64,000 nucleotides of DNA from Mycobacterium mantenii (lineage in GTDB: Bacteria > Actinomycetota > Actinomycetes > Mycobacteriales > Mycobacteriaceae), in the NCBI RefSeq assembly GCF_010731775.1, contig NZ_AP022590.1:5208001-5272000 (forward strand), given 5' to 3'. The notes beneath the pieces are model-generated. The model searched no databases, was not told where the DNA came from, and saw only the letters and a program-made list of their open reading frames with translations. Shown piece by piece: positions 53,252-62,526 of this stretch. How positions within the stretch are numbered: the stretch's first letter is position 1; every line of letters starts with the position of its first letter. A program made the translations under genes and the position numbers.

Positions 53252-54835
53252 TCAAAATCCCAGGGCCTGACCGTCCCGGCGCGGATCGCTGGCCGCCAGG
53301 TAGCCACCCTCGAGACGCCAGATCGCCTGGCAGCTGCCGAACTGGTTGTAGTCGTCGACGGCAACCAGATCGTGTCCGCGCCGGCGCAACTCGTCCAGCG
53401 TTGCAACCGGGAAACCCTTTTCGCAGCTGACCTGCATGCCCTCCACCCACCGGAACCGCGGTCCGTCACATGCCGCCTGCGGGTTCTGCCCGTGGTCGGC
53501 GATGCGCACCATCACCTGCACGTGACCCTGGGGCTGCATCATTCCGCCCATCACCCCGAAGCTCATGACCGGGGCTCCGTCTTTGGTCACAAACCCCGGG
53601 ATGATGGTGTGGTAGGGGCGCTTGCCCGGGCCCACGCTGTTCGGATGCCCCAGGGCCGCAGTGAAATTCGCACCCCGGTTCTGCAGCGCGATGCCGGTGC
53701 CCGGGACCACCACGCCCGAACCGAAGCCCATGTAGTTGGACTGGATCATCGACACCATCACCCCCGCGGCGTCGGCGGCGGTCAGATAAACGGTTCCGCC
53801 GGTCGGCGCCCCGGCGGACGCCGGTCTGGCGCGCCCGCGATCGATCAGCGCCGCGCGACCCTTCAGGTACTCCCCGTCCAGAAGGCGTTCCGGCCGCAGC
53901 GCCATGTGCTCGATGTCGGCGACGTAGGCCTGGGCGTCGGCGAAGGCCAGCTTCACCGCCTCGATCTGCAGGTGCACGCTGTCAGCGGAATCGGCTGGCA
54001 GCGCGGCCATCTCGAAGTGCTCGAGAATGCCCAGGGCGATCAGCGCGACGATGCCCTGCCCGTTGGGCGGGATCTCGTGCACCGTGTAGCCGCGGTAGCC
54101 GCCGGCGACCGTGCCCACCCAGTCGGCGCGGTGGGCCGCCAGGTCACTCGCCCGCATGGCGCCGTCGTTGCCCAGCGCGTGCGCCTCGAGTTTGGCCGCC
54201 AGTTCGCCACGGTAAAACGCTTCGCCATTGGTCGCGGCGATCGTTTCGAGCGTGGCCGCATGATCGGGCAGGCTGAATCGCTCGCCGGGCTTCGGTGCTC
54301 GCCCGCCGGGCAGAAATGCCTCGGCGAAACCGGGCTGGTCCCGGAACAGCGGCACCTGCGCGGCCCATTGCTCGGCGACGGTCGGTGAAACCGGAAAGCC
54401 GTTGCGGCCGTAGGATATTGCCGGCTCGAAGAGCCGCTCGAACGGCAGCTTGCCGAACTTGGCGTGCAGTTCGGTCCACGCCGACACGGCGCCGGGCACC
54501 GTCACCGAGTTCCAGCCGAGGACTGGAACGGGTTCGCCGCCAAAGTAATCCGGCGTCCAGGACGCGGGCGAGCGGCCCGAGGCGTTCAGCCCGTGCAGTT
54601 GCCGGCCATCCCACACGATGGCGAACGCGTCCGAACCGATGCCGTTGGACACCGGCTCCACGATCGTCAGGGTGATGGCCGTCGCGATCGCCGCGTCCAC
54701 CGCGCTCCCGCCCTGCGCGAGCATCCGCAGGCCCGCTTGGGCGGCAAGCGGTTGCGACGTGCACACAACGTTTTCCGCCAAGATGGGCTTGCGCGGCCAG
54801 GCGTACGGGAAGTTCCACTCGAAAGGCGTGCTCAC
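53252..54835 (-). CDS. ggtA: Gamma-glutamyltransferase GgtA (Rv0773c-like)
   Basis: A 527-residue Ntn-hydrolase-type gamma-glutamyltransferase. GTG at 54835 (VSTPFEWNFPYAWPRKPI) matches the family N-terminus better than the upstream in-frame start. The autoprocessing/catalytic Thr is probably in GGTVYLTAADAAG, and the glutamate-binding region is MGGMMQPQGHVQV. No signal peptide is seen, so it may be cytosolic. It would cleave or transfer gamma-glutamyl groups from glutathione-like or acylated amino compounds. Its stop is 7 bp from the convergent purD stop. Confidence 0.9.
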   Translation of the reverse strand: MSTPFEWNFPYAWPRKPILAENVVCTSQPLAAQAGLRMLAQGGSAVDAAIATAITLTIVEPVSNGIGSDAFAIVWDGRQLHGLNASGRSPASWTPDYFGGEPVPVLGWNSVTVPGAVSAWTELHAKFGKLPFERLFEPAISYGRNGFPVSPTVAEQWAAQVPLFRDQPGFAEAFLPGGRAPKPGERFSLPDHAATLETIAATNGEAFYRGELAAKLEAHALGNDGAMRASDLAAHRADWVGTVAGGYRGYTVHEIPPNGQGIVALIALGILEHFEMAALPADSADSVHLQIEAVKLAFADAQAYVADIEHMALRPERLLDGEYLKGRAALIDRGRARPASAGAPTGGTVYLTAADAAGVMVSMIQSNYMGFGSGVVVPGTGIALQNRGANFTAALGHPNSVGPGKRPYHTIIPGFVTKDGAPVMSFGVMGGMMQPQGHVQVMVRIADHGQNPQAACDGPRFRWVEGMQVSCEKGFPVATLDELRRRGHDLVAVDDYNQFGSCQAIWRLEGGYLAASDPRRDGQALGF

Positions 54836-54904
54836 TTCCCCGAGGGTAACGCCGGCGTCACGCTCGGCGCCCACCGCCGCCCTGGCGTGACGCTCGAGGT
54901 GTCC

Positions 54905-55819
54905 TCACGCCGTGAGCAGCGGCGCCATCCAGGTCAACTCGGCGGGCAACTGCGAGCTCCAAAACGCGCCATCGTGCCCACCGGGAGAGAAGCCACCGGC
55001 CGGCGGATTGGGCAGTTGCGCAATGAACTGCTTGGTCGCGGAGTAAAACGGATCGCTATCGCCGCAGTCGATCCGGATCGGGATCGAGGCCAGGGCTGGC
55101 ATGCCGAACACCGAGTTCGCCGCGAAATCATCCGGCCCGTCGAAGGCTCCCGGCGCCGCCGCACCCGAGGACATCCACAGCGCCGGGCTGACCGCGCAGA
55201 TCGCCGCGGTACGGGCCGGTCCCAGCCGACCGCCGAGCAGCAACGCGCCGTAGCCCCCCATCGACCAGCCCAGGAACGCCACCCGTGAGGTGTCCAAATT
55301 CTGGTTGCCCAGCATCGGGATGAGCTCGTCGAGCACCATGGCACCGCTGTCCTCGCCGGAAGCCCGCTTGTGCCAATAGCTGCCGCCGCCGTCGACGGCG
55401 ACCACCGCGAACGGTGGCAGTCCGGCATCGACGGCCTGTGCCAGACCGTGCTCGACGCCGCCGGCCATCACGGTGGACGCGTCACTGCCCTTGCCGTGGA
55501 GCGCGATCACCGGTCGCAGCGGCTTGGTCTGGCCGGGCGGACGCGCGATGGCCCAGTTGGTGTTCACTCCGCCGCGCGCGGCGGAGACGAAGGAACCGGT
55601 CACCATGGTGGGCGCGGGCGCCGCCGGGGGAGCGGGTTCGCGGGGCGGGCGCGGAGCCGGCGCCAACGGCATCCGGGTGCCGGCCGTCGATACCGGCGTG
55701 GCGTGAGATGTGCGCGGCGCTAACAGGATGTCGAGGCCGTAGGCGCCCATCGCCCCGAGGGCCGCGCTGGCGCCGAGACCCAGCACGGCGCGTCGGCTCA
55801 AGTCGGGCATGCGGGCCAT
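54905..55819 (-). CDS. Exported alpha/beta-hydrolase esterase (Rv0774c-like)
   Basis: A 304-residue protein from ATG 55819 (MARMPDLSRRAVLGLGASAALGA). The Arg pair followed by a hydrophobic stretch is a twin-arginine-like signal. Catalytic Ser in GWSMGGYGALLLGG (GxSxG), likely Asp in IDCGDSDPF and His in GGHDGAFW. The arrangement resembles esterase D/antigen 85-like mycobacterial esterases. Position and length match Rv0774c. Divergent from a TetR gene by 64 bp. Confidence 0.88.
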   Translation of the reverse strand: MARMPDLSRRAVLGLGASAALGAMGAYGLDILLAPRTSHATPVSTAGTRMPLAPAPRPPREPAPPAAPAPTMVTGSFVSAARGGVNTNWAIARPPGQTKPLRPVIALHGKGSDASTVMAGGVEHGLAQAVDAGLPPFAVVAVDGGGSYWHKRASGEDSGAMVLDELIPMLGNQNLDTSRVAFLGWSMGGYGALLLGGRLGPARTAAICAVSPALWMSSGAAAPGAFDGPDDFAANSVFGMPALASIPIRIDCGDSDPFYSATKQFIAQLPNPPAGGFSPGGHDGAFWSSQLPAELTWMAPLLTA

Positions 55820-55883
55820 TATGCCTTGGCCGTTTGGCTGAAATGGCAATGCAGTACCACTTTTGCTGGCACGATGGCTAGTC

Positions 55884-56501
55884 GTGACAGCAGCGGTCAC
55901 TCCAAAAGGAGAACGTCGACGGTATGCGCTCGTCAGCGCTGCCGCCGAGCTGCTGGCCGAGGGCGGGTTCGAGGCGGTGCGGCACCGGGCGGTCGCGCGG
56001 CGGGCCGGACTGCCGTTGGCGTCCACCACTTACTACTTCTCGTCCCTCGACGATCTGATCGCACGCGCCGTCGAACACATCGCCATGATCGAGGTGGCGC
56101 AGTTGCGGTCACGGGTCAGCGCCTTGTCGCGGCGGCGCCGGGGACCGGAGACCATCGCCGAGGTGTTGGCCGATCTGCTCGTGGGCGACGTGTCCGGCCC
56201 GGGTCTTACCGAGCAGCTGATCTCGCGCTACGAGCGCCACGTCGCGTGCACCCGCCTGCCCGCGCTGCGCGAGACCATGCGTCGCAGCCTGCGCCAGCGC
56301 GCCGAGGCGGTGGCCGAGGCCATCGAGCGGTCGGGCCGCTCGGTGCACATCGAGCTGGTGTGCACGTTGCTCTGCGCGGTCGACGGCTCGGTGGTGTCGG
56401 CCCTGGTGGAGGGGCGGGATCCGCGCGCGGCGGCCCAAGGGGCGGTGGTCGATCTCATCGAGGTGCTCGCGCCGATCGATCAGCGACCCGTGCAGATCTG
56501 A
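55884..56501 (+). CDS. TetR-family transcriptional regulator (Rv0775-like)
   Basis: A 205-residue regulator. GTG at 55884 (VTAAVTPKGERRRYALVSAA) is chosen over an upstream in-frame start. The helix-turn-helix lies around residues 15-55 (GFEAVRHRAVARRAGLPLAS, TTYYFSSLDDLIARAVEH). Divergent from the esterase gene, which is its probable target. The C-terminal ligand domain gives no clue to the inducer. Confidence 0.88.
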   Translation: MTAAVTPKGERRRYALVSAAAELLAEGGFEAVRHRAVARRAGLPLASTTYYFSSLDDLIARAVEHIAMIEVAQLRSRVSALSRRRRGPETIAEVLADLLVGDVSGPGLTEQLISRYERHVACTRLPALRETMRRSLRQRAEAVAEAIERSGRSVHIELVCTLLCAVDGSVVSALVEGRDPRAAAQGAVVDLIEVLAPIDQRPVQI

Positions 56502-56508
56502 CCGACCG

Positions 56509-57261
56509 CTACGCGCGCATCGGATCCGCCGGCAGCGACGGCGTCACGATGTAGCCGGTGTCGAGGTCGCCGTAGATCGTCACGTCGTCCGGGCGGCGCT
56601 GCGCGTACAGGGCAACATAGGCGCAGATCACGGCGTCGACCGGGTCTTCCGCGCGGCGCAGCTCGCTTTTGCGTTGCGCGGCCGCGACGGCCCGGCGCAG
56701 CATGATCCAGTCGCCGTGCCCCGCGACGCGCAGCGGAATCGGGGCCTGCGCGAGCCGCTCGACGCCGGCCATCAGTAGCGACAGCTCGGATTTGAGCCGG
56801 TCAACGGTGCGTCCGGGCTTTGCCTTGTATTTGAGGGTCCGTTCCAGGCGGAACAGCGCGACGGTCGCCGCATGCGGGTAGACCTCGATGGCGCGCCGGG
56901 CCGACGGCGATCGCGGATCCGGATCCAGGCCCAGCGCCGCGGCCAGCCGGCCCGCGCGCGGGCCGTCGGCGAACTCGGGTTTTCCGGTGTTGCAGGGGTG
57001 AGCTCCGGCCTCATACCTACGGAAGTCGCGGTTGAGTGCGGTCTCGGCCGGACGCTGGCCCGTCGGGTTGTTCACCACCAGCGGCGCGTCGAAGGCGACC
57101 AGGCAATCGCCCTGCACATAGGGGTGCAGCGCGGCCAGGATCTCGTCGTCGTGGCGGACCGCGCCAACACTCACCAGGGCGCCGCCGGGGTCGACCACGG
57201 CGACGCCGGTCGGGTTGCGGCCCGCCCACGCGAGGTCGACGCCAGCGAAGTACATCCGCAT
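56509..57261 (-). CDS. DUF429-family protein (Rv0776c-like)
   Basis: A 250-residue soluble protein with an RNase H-like nuclease-type opening (MRMYFAGVDLAWAGRNPTGVAVVD) and the DUF429 features VAFDAPLVVNNPTGQRPAE and EVYPHAATVALFRLERTLKYK. The acidic residues in VDLAW and FDAP match the putative metal site. The biological substrate is unknown. Converges on the TetR gene (7 bp) and diverges from purB (43 bp). Confidence 0.85.
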   Translation of the reverse strand: MRMYFAGVDLAWAGRNPTGVAVVDPGGALVSVGAVRHDDEILAALHPYVQGDCLVAFDAPLVVNNPTGQRPAETALNRDFRRYEAGAHPCNTGKPEFADGPRAGRLAAALGLDPDPRSPSARRAIEVYPHAATVALFRLERTLKYKAKPGRTVDRLKSELSLLMAGVERLAQAPIPLRVAGHGDWIMLRRAVAAAQRKSELRRAEDPVDAVICAYVALYAQRRPDDVTIYGDLDTGYIVTPSLPADPMRA

Positions 57262-57304
57262 AGGCTATGACCGCGACCGTAAGCTGTGTGTTCGTGAGGA
57301 CCAA

Positions 57305-58723
57305 GTGAGCATTCCGAACGTGCTGGCCGCCCGGTACGCCAGCGCCGAGATGGTCGCGATCTGGTCGCCGGAGGCCAAGGTCGTCGCCGAGCGCCGGCTG
57401 TGGCTGGCGGTGCTGCGCGCGCAGGCGGAACTGGGCGTCCCGGTGCCGTCCGAAGCGATCGCCGACTACGAGCGGGTGATCGAGGACGTCGACCTGACGT
57501 CGATCGCGGGTCGCGAACGGGTGCTGCGCCACGACGTCAAAGCGCGCATCGAGGAATTCAACGCGCTGGCCGGTCACGAGCACGTGCACAAGGGCATGAC
57601 CAGTCGCGACCTGACCGAGAACGTGGAGCAACTGCAGATCCGGCGTTCACTGGAGCTGGTCTTCGGGCACGGCGTGGCGGTCGCGGCGCGGCTCGCCGAG
57701 CGGGCCGTGGCCTATCGGGACTTGGTGATGGCCGGCCGCAGCCACAACGTCGCCGCGCAGGCCACCACGTTGGGCAAGAGGTTCGCGTCGGCCGCACAGG
57801 AGACGCTGATCGCCCTGACCCGGTTGCGGGAGTTGATCGACCGATACCCGCTGCGCGGCATCAAGGGGCCGATGGGCACCTCGCAGGACATGCTCGACCT
57901 GCTGGACGGCGACGCGGCGAAGCTGGCCGAACTCGAGCAGCGCGCCGCCGAATTCCTCGGATTTGCAACGGTTTTGACCAGCGTCGGGCAGGTGTATCCC
58001 CGTTCGCTGGACCACGACGTGCTTTCGGCGTTGGTGCAACTGGGCGCCGGACCGTCGTCGATGGCGCACACCATCCGGCTGATGGCCGGGCACGAGCTCG
58101 TCACCGAGGGCTTCGCCGAAGGGCAAGTCGGCTCGTCGGCGATGCCGCACAAAATGAACACGCGCAGCTGCGAACGGGTCAACGGGCTGCAGGTGGTGCT
58201 GCGCGGGTACGCCTCGATGGCCGCCGAACTGGCCGGTGCGCAGTGGAACGAGGGCGACGTGTTTTGCTCGGTGGTGCGCCGAGTTGCCTTGCCGGACAGC
58301 TTCTTTGCCATCGACGGGCAGATCGAGACGTTCCTGACGGTGCTCGACGAGTTCGGCGCCTACCCGGCGGTGATCGGTCGCGAGCTGGACCGCTACCTGC
58401 CGTTTTTGGCCACCACCAAGGTGTTGATCGCCGCGGTGCGCGCCGGCATGGGCCGCGAGGCCGCGCATCACGTGATCCGCGAACACGCGGTGGCAACCTC
58501 GCTGGCCATGCGCGAACACGGAGCCGAACCCGACCTGCTGGACCGGCTGGCCGCCGACGAGCGGCTGCCGCTGGACCGGGCGGCGCTGGACGCCGCGCTG
58601 GCAGACAAGAAGGCCTTCACCGGCGCCGCCGGTGACCAGGTTGACGAGGTGGCGGCCCAGGTGGACGCCTTGGTGAGCCGCTACCCGGACGCGGCCAAAT
58701 ATGCCCCGGGTGCGATCCTGTGA
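57305..58723 (+). CDS. purB: Adenylosuccinate lyase PurB
   Basis: A 472-residue lyase of the aspartase/fumarase superfamily, the same length as Rv0777. GTG at 57305 ([20 protein letters not shown]). Signature loop [17 protein letters not shown], with [21 protein letters not shown] as the catalytic His region. It acts twice in purine synthesis (SAICAR to AICAR, and adenylosuccinate to AMP). The stop overlaps the cyp126 GTG. Confidence 0.96.
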   Translation: MSIPNVLAARYASAEMVAIWSPEAKVVAERRLWLAVLRAQAELGVPVPSEAIADYERVIEDVDLTSIAGRERVLRHDVKARIEEFNALAGHEHVHKGMTSRDLTENVEQLQIRRSLELVFGHGVAVAARLAERAVAYRDLVMAGRSHNVAAQATTLGKRFASAAQETLIALTRLRELIDRYPLRGIKGPMGTSQDMLDLLDGDAAKLAELEQRAAEFLGFATVLTSVGQVYPRSLDHDVLSALVQLGAGPSSMAHTIRLMAGHELVTEGFAEGQVGSSAMPHKMNTRSCERVNGLQVVLRGYASMAAELAGAQWNEGDVFCSVVRRVALPDSFFAIDGQIETFLTVLDEFGAYPAVIGRELDRYLPFLATTKVLIAAVRAGMGREAAHHVIREHAVATSLAMREHGAEPDLLDRLAADERLPLDRAALDAALADKKAFTGAAGDQVDEVAAQVDALVSRYPDAAKYAPGAIL

Positions 58724-59979
58724 CGCTGGCCGGCGCGCTCGCCGAGATCGACTTCACCGATCTGGACAACTTCGCCAACGGATTTCCCCACGACCTGTTC
58801 GCCATCCATCGGCGGGAGGCGCCGGTGTACTGGCACCCACCGACCGACAACACCCCCGACGGCGAGGGCTTCTGGTCGGTCGCCACGTACGCGGAAACGC
58901 TTGAGGTGCTCAAGGATCCGGTGACGTATTCATCGGTCACCGGGGGCTCGCGGCCATATGGGGGCACCCTGCTGCAGGACCTGGCGATCGCCGGGCAGGT
59001 GCTCAACATGATGGACGATCCGCGGCATTCGCAGATCCGGCGGCTGGTCAGCTCCGGTCTGACGCCGCGGATGATCCGGCTGGTCGAGGATGACCTGCGG
59101 TCCCGGGCGCGCCGGCTGCTGGACGCGGTGGTGCCGGGCGAGCCGATCGACTTCCTGGTCGACATCGCCGCCGAGCTGCCCATGCAGATGATCTGCATCC
59201 TGCTGGGAGTCCCTGAATCCGAACGGCATTGGTTGTTCGAGGCCATCGAGCCGCAGTTCGATTTCGGTGGTTCGCGCAAGGCCACATTATCGCAGCTCTC
59301 GCCGCGAACGTCGGTCGAAGAGGCCGGGTCGCGGATGTACGAGTACGGCCAGCAGCTGATCGCGGCCAAGCGCGACAACCCGACCGACGACATGTTGTCG
59401 GTCGTGGCGAACGCGATGCTCGACGACGCCGGCGGGTCCGCGCTGTCCGACCTCGAGCTGTACCTGTTCTTCAGCTTGTTGTTCAGCGCCGGCGCGGAGA
59501 CCACGCGCAACGCGGTCGCGGGTGGCCTGCTGGCGCTGGCCAATCATCCGCACCAATTGCGTTCGCTGCGTGGCGATCTCGACGCACTGCCCACGGCCGT
59601 CGAGGAGATGGTGCGGTGGACGTCGCCGTCGCCCTCCAAGCGCCGCACCGCCACCCGCGACGTCACGCTGGGCGGCCAATCGATCGAGGCCGGGCAGAAA
59701 ATCCAGATTTGGGAAGGCTCGGCGAATCGTGACGCCGGCGTGTTCGAGAACGCCGACGAATTCGATATCGCCCGAAAGCCCAATCCGCATCTGGGGTTCG
59801 GCCAGGGTGTGCACTATTGCCTGGGCGCCAATCTGGCCCGGCTGGAGCTGCGTGTCCTGTTCGAAGAGCTGCTGTCCCGGTTCGGCGGGGTCCAGGTCGT
59901 CCGTCCGGTCGAATGGGCCCGCAGCAACCGGCACACCGGCATTCGACACCTCATCGTGGAGCTGCACGAACACCCGTGA
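58720..59979 (+). CDS. cyp126: Cytochrome P450 CYP126
   Basis: A 419-residue P450 starting at GTG in a GTGA overlap with purB. I-helix [20 protein letters not shown], ExxR in [12 protein letters not shown], heme loop [18 protein letters not shown]. Equivalent of Rv0778; substrate unknown, and the M. tuberculosis protein binds azoles. Overlap on both sides places it in a purB-cyp126-TDT operon. Confidence 0.93.
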   Translation: MTLAGALAEIDFTDLDNFANGFPHDLFAIHRREAPVYWHPPTDNTPDGEGFWSVATYAETLEVLKDPVTYSSVTGGSRPYGGTLLQDLAIAGQVLNMMDDPRHSQIRRLVSSGLTPRMIRLVEDDLRSRARRLLDAVVPGEPIDFLVDIAAELPMQMICILLGVPESERHWLFEAIEPQFDFGGSRKATLSQLSPRTSVEEAGSRMYEYGQQLIAAKRDNPTDDMLSVVANAMLDDAGGSALSDLELYLFFSLLFSAGAETTRNAVAGGLLALANHPHQLRSLRGDLDALPTAVEEMVRWTSPSPSKRRTATRDVTLGGQSIEAGQKIQIWEGSANRDAGVFENADEFDIARKPNPHLGFGQGVHYCLGANLARLELRVLFEELLSRFGGVQVVRPVEWARSNRHTGIRHLIVELHEHP

Positions 59980-60998
59980 CGATCCGGTTCGCCGATGTCG
60001 AGCCCTCACCCGACGTGTTCGCCGCGGTGATGGCGACGGGAATCTTGTCGATCGGCGCGCACGATCACGGATACCGCTTGATCAGCGACACGATGGGTGT
60101 CATCGCCACGGTCGGGCTGGTGTTTCTGGTTGCGCTAGTCGTCGCGAAGGCCGCCATCCCCGGCCAGAAGTTGCGGTGGGATCTGACCGATCCCGACGTC
60201 ACCCTGCGCCTGATCACTTTCGTCGCCGCCTGCGCGGTGATCGACACTCGCCTGTCGTCCAAGGTGTGGATGGCGCGGGTGCTCGGCGTGGTCGCCCTGG
60301 CGGCCTGGCTGGTGCTGATCCTGTTCAGCGCGCGAAACATGCTGGCGCACCGGTGGACAGAGCTGCGCGACCGCGCCCACGGCCCCTGGCAGCTGGGCAG
60401 TGTGGGCACGTCCGGCTTGGCGATCGTGATCGCCCGGGCGGCCCGGCAGACCGGCCATCACTGGTGGCTGGCGGTCGCCGTGGCTGGGTGGGTGGCGGCG
60501 CTGTGCATCTACGGCCTGATGACGTGGCTGACCCTCTGGCGTGTCGTCAACGAACGCCAGGACCGCGACGGCTTCGAACCCGACACGTGGATCCTGATGG
60601 GCGGCATGGCGATTGCGACGCTGGCCGGCGACACCATCCACGCCGTGGCCCCCGCCTGGCTGGCCGGTCCGGTGCGCGCGATCAGCATCGTGACCTGGGT
60701 GACGGCCACTTTGTGGATACCGCCGCTGATCTACTTTGCGCTGCACCGCATCAGGCGGCATCCCAACATGCTGCAATTCACCGGCGTGTGGTGGGCGTTC
60801 GTGTTCCCGCTGGGCATGTACTCGGCGGCCAGCTTCGCCATGGCGGTCGAGCTCGGCCAACACCCGCTGCTCACCGTTTCGCTGGTGTTCTTCTGGGATG
60901 CGTTGGCGGCGTGGCTCATTGTGGTCGTGGCCGGGCTGCTGCTCTTAGCTCGTGCCGTGCTGCGCAAACCCGCTAAGAGTGATTCCGGCCGACCGTAG
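59976..60998 (+). CDS. TDT-family (TehA/SLAC1-like) membrane transporter, second copy
   Basis: A 340-residue polytopic protein starting at GTG 59976 within the cyp126 stop. Opening [21 protein letters not shown] and late helix [20 protein letters not shown] correspond to the same elements in the TDT protein at 22.8 kb; about ten hydrophobic segments. Substrate unknown. Coupled to cyp126. The last 54 bp overlap the end of the convergent membrane protein gene. No counterpart exists between Rv0778 and Rv0779c in M. tuberculosis as I recall it. Confidence 0.82.
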   Translation: MTIRFADVEPSPDVFAAVMATGILSIGAHDHGYRLISDTMGVIATVGLVFLVALVVAKAAIPGQKLRWDLTDPDVTLRLITFVAACAVIDTRLSSKVWMARVLGVVALAAWLVLILFSARNMLAHRWTELRDRAHGPWQLGSVGTSGLAIVIARAARQTGHHWWLAVAVAGWVAALCIYGLMTWLTLWRVVNERQDRDGFEPDTWILMGGMAIATLAGDTIHAVAPAWLAGPVRAISIVTWVTATLWIPPLIYFALHRIRRHPNMLQFTGVWWAFVFPLGMYSAASFAMAVELGQHPLLTVSLVFFWDALAAWLIVVVAGLLLLARAVLRKPAKSDSGRP

Positions 60999-61583
60999 CT
61001 CCAGCGCGGCCAGGGCGCCGATGGTGGCCGGATCCTCACGGCGCCAACCGCCGACCGGGTCCGCGGTGACGGCGATCAGTTTCCGCGGCGGGCGGTGGGT
61101 CAGTGCGCGCAGCGCAAGCAACTGCGCGCCGGCCGGGGTTGCCGCCAACGCGGTCACCGTCAACTTGCGCCGAAAGAACCGGAGCCGCAGAAAGAGCCAG
61201 GGGAGCACCGCAACGAGGATCGGGAGCGCCACGACCGCCATCGCAAGCAGCACCGCGAGCCAGCTCGCCGCGCTGTCCAGATTGTGGCCCGCGGCCGCGA
61301 CGTCCAGCGCGGCCTGGCTGGCGGAGTTGAGCGGCTCGCTGACCGTGTCACCCACCACCGGGATGTGCTGGGCGCCGTGGCCGGCGGACGCCAGGTTGCC
61401 GGCAATCCCGTCCGCGCCGCTCGCGACCTGCCGCCCGGCGTCGGCGATGGTCGCGATGGCGTCGTAGACGGCCAGCCCGACGACCAGCCAGAGCACCGTC
61501 CACACGACGACGGCGAAGTCGCTGAGCAGCTGGGCGGCCAGCCGGCCGGGCCTGGTGGAGTAGGGCAGAAACCGCGGTGTCAT
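60945..61583 (-). CDS. Conserved membrane protein (Rv0779c-like)
   Basis: A 212-residue protein with two hydrophobic segments, VVVWTVLWLVVGLAVYDAIATI near the N-terminus and WLAVLLAMAVVALPILVAVLPWLFL in the middle. A long Ala/Gly-rich region lies between them. The soluble C-terminus (LLALRALTHRPPRKLIAV) is conserved in mycobacteria. Function unknown. Divergent from purC; overlaps the TDT gene at the 3' end. Confidence 0.85.
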   Translation of the reverse strand: MTPRFLPYSTRPGRLAAQLLSDFAVVVWTVLWLVVGLAVYDAIATIADAGRQVASGADGIAGNLASAGHGAQHIPVVGDTVSEPLNSASQAALDVAAAGHNLDSAASWLAVLLAMAVVALPILVAVLPWLFLRLRFFRRKLTVTALAATPAGAQLLALRALTHRPPRKLIAVTADPVGGWRREDPATIGALAALELRSAGITLSGFAQHGTS

Positions 61584-61635
61584 AGCCCCGATCCCAGCAC
61601 AAAGCCCGTTTGCAGGTGCCCGATAGGCTGACCGG

Positions 61636-62526
61636 ATGCCTGCACTGTCCGACTATCAGCATCTGGCCAGCGGCAAGGTCCGCGAGCTGTATCGCGTCGA
61701 CGACGAGCACCTGTTGCTGGTCGCCACCGACCGGATCTCGGCGTACGACTTCGTCCTGGACAGCACCATCCCGGACAAGGGCCGCATCCTCACCGCGATG
61801 AGCGTCTTCTTCTTCGGCCTGGTCGACGCGCCCAACCATTTGGCCGGGCCGCCGGACGATCCACGCATCCCCGACGAGGTGCGGGGCCGCGCGCTGGTGG
61901 TGCGCCGGCTGGAAATGCTTCCGGTGGAATGCGTGGCGCGCGGCTACCTGACCGGCTCGGGATTGCTGGACTACCAGGCCACCGGGCGGGTCTGCGGCAT
62001 CACGCTGCCGCCGGGATTGGTGGAAGCCAGTAGGTTCGCCGAACCGCTGTTCACCCCCGCGACGAAAGCCGCGCTGGGGGATCACGACGAGAACGTCCCG
62101 TTCGCGCGGGTGATCGAGATGGTCGGCGGGGTGCGCGCCAACCAGTTGCGCGACCGCACTTTGCAGATCTACATACAGGCCGCCGATCACGCACTCCGGA
62201 AGGGAATCATCATCGCGGACACCAAGTTCGAGTTCGGTACCGACCGCGACGGCAACCTACTGCTCGCCGACGAAATCTTCACGCCGGATTCGTCGCGGTA
62301 CTGGCCGGCCGACGAATATCAGGTTGGTGTGGTCCAGAACAGCTTCGACAAGCAGTTCGTCCGCAACTGGCTGACGGGTCCCGACTCCGGCTGGGACCGG
62401 CATGGCTCGCAACCCCCGCCGCCGCTGCCGGAGCACATCATCGAGGCCACTCGTGACCGTTATATCGACGCCTACGAACGCATTTCCGGCTTGCGCTTCG
62501 GCGACTGGATCGGTCCCAGCGCATGA
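61636..62526 (+). CDS. purC: SAICAR synthetase PurC
   Basis: A 296-residue enzyme (Rv0780 is 297). N-terminal [26 protein letters not shown] is the nucleotide-binding loop; [24 protein letters not shown] and [15 protein letters not shown] are the substrate and ATP sites. Catalyses CAIR + Asp + ATP to SAICAR. It starts at ATG and its stop overlaps ptrB (ATGA). Confidence 0.97.
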   Translation: MPALSDYQHLASGKVRELYRVDDEHLLLVATDRISAYDFVLDSTIPDKGRILTAMSVFFFGLVDAPNHLAGPPDDPRIPDEVRGRALVVRRLEMLPVECVARGYLTGSGLLDYQATGRVCGITLPPGLVEASRFAEPLFTPATKAALGDHDENVPFARVIEMVGGVRANQLRDRTLQIYIQAADHALRKGIIIADTKFEFGTDRDGNLLLADEIFTPDSSRYWPADEYQVGVVQNSFDKQFVRNWLTGPDSGWDRHGSQPPPPLPEHIIEATRDRYIDAYERISGLRFGDWIGPSA

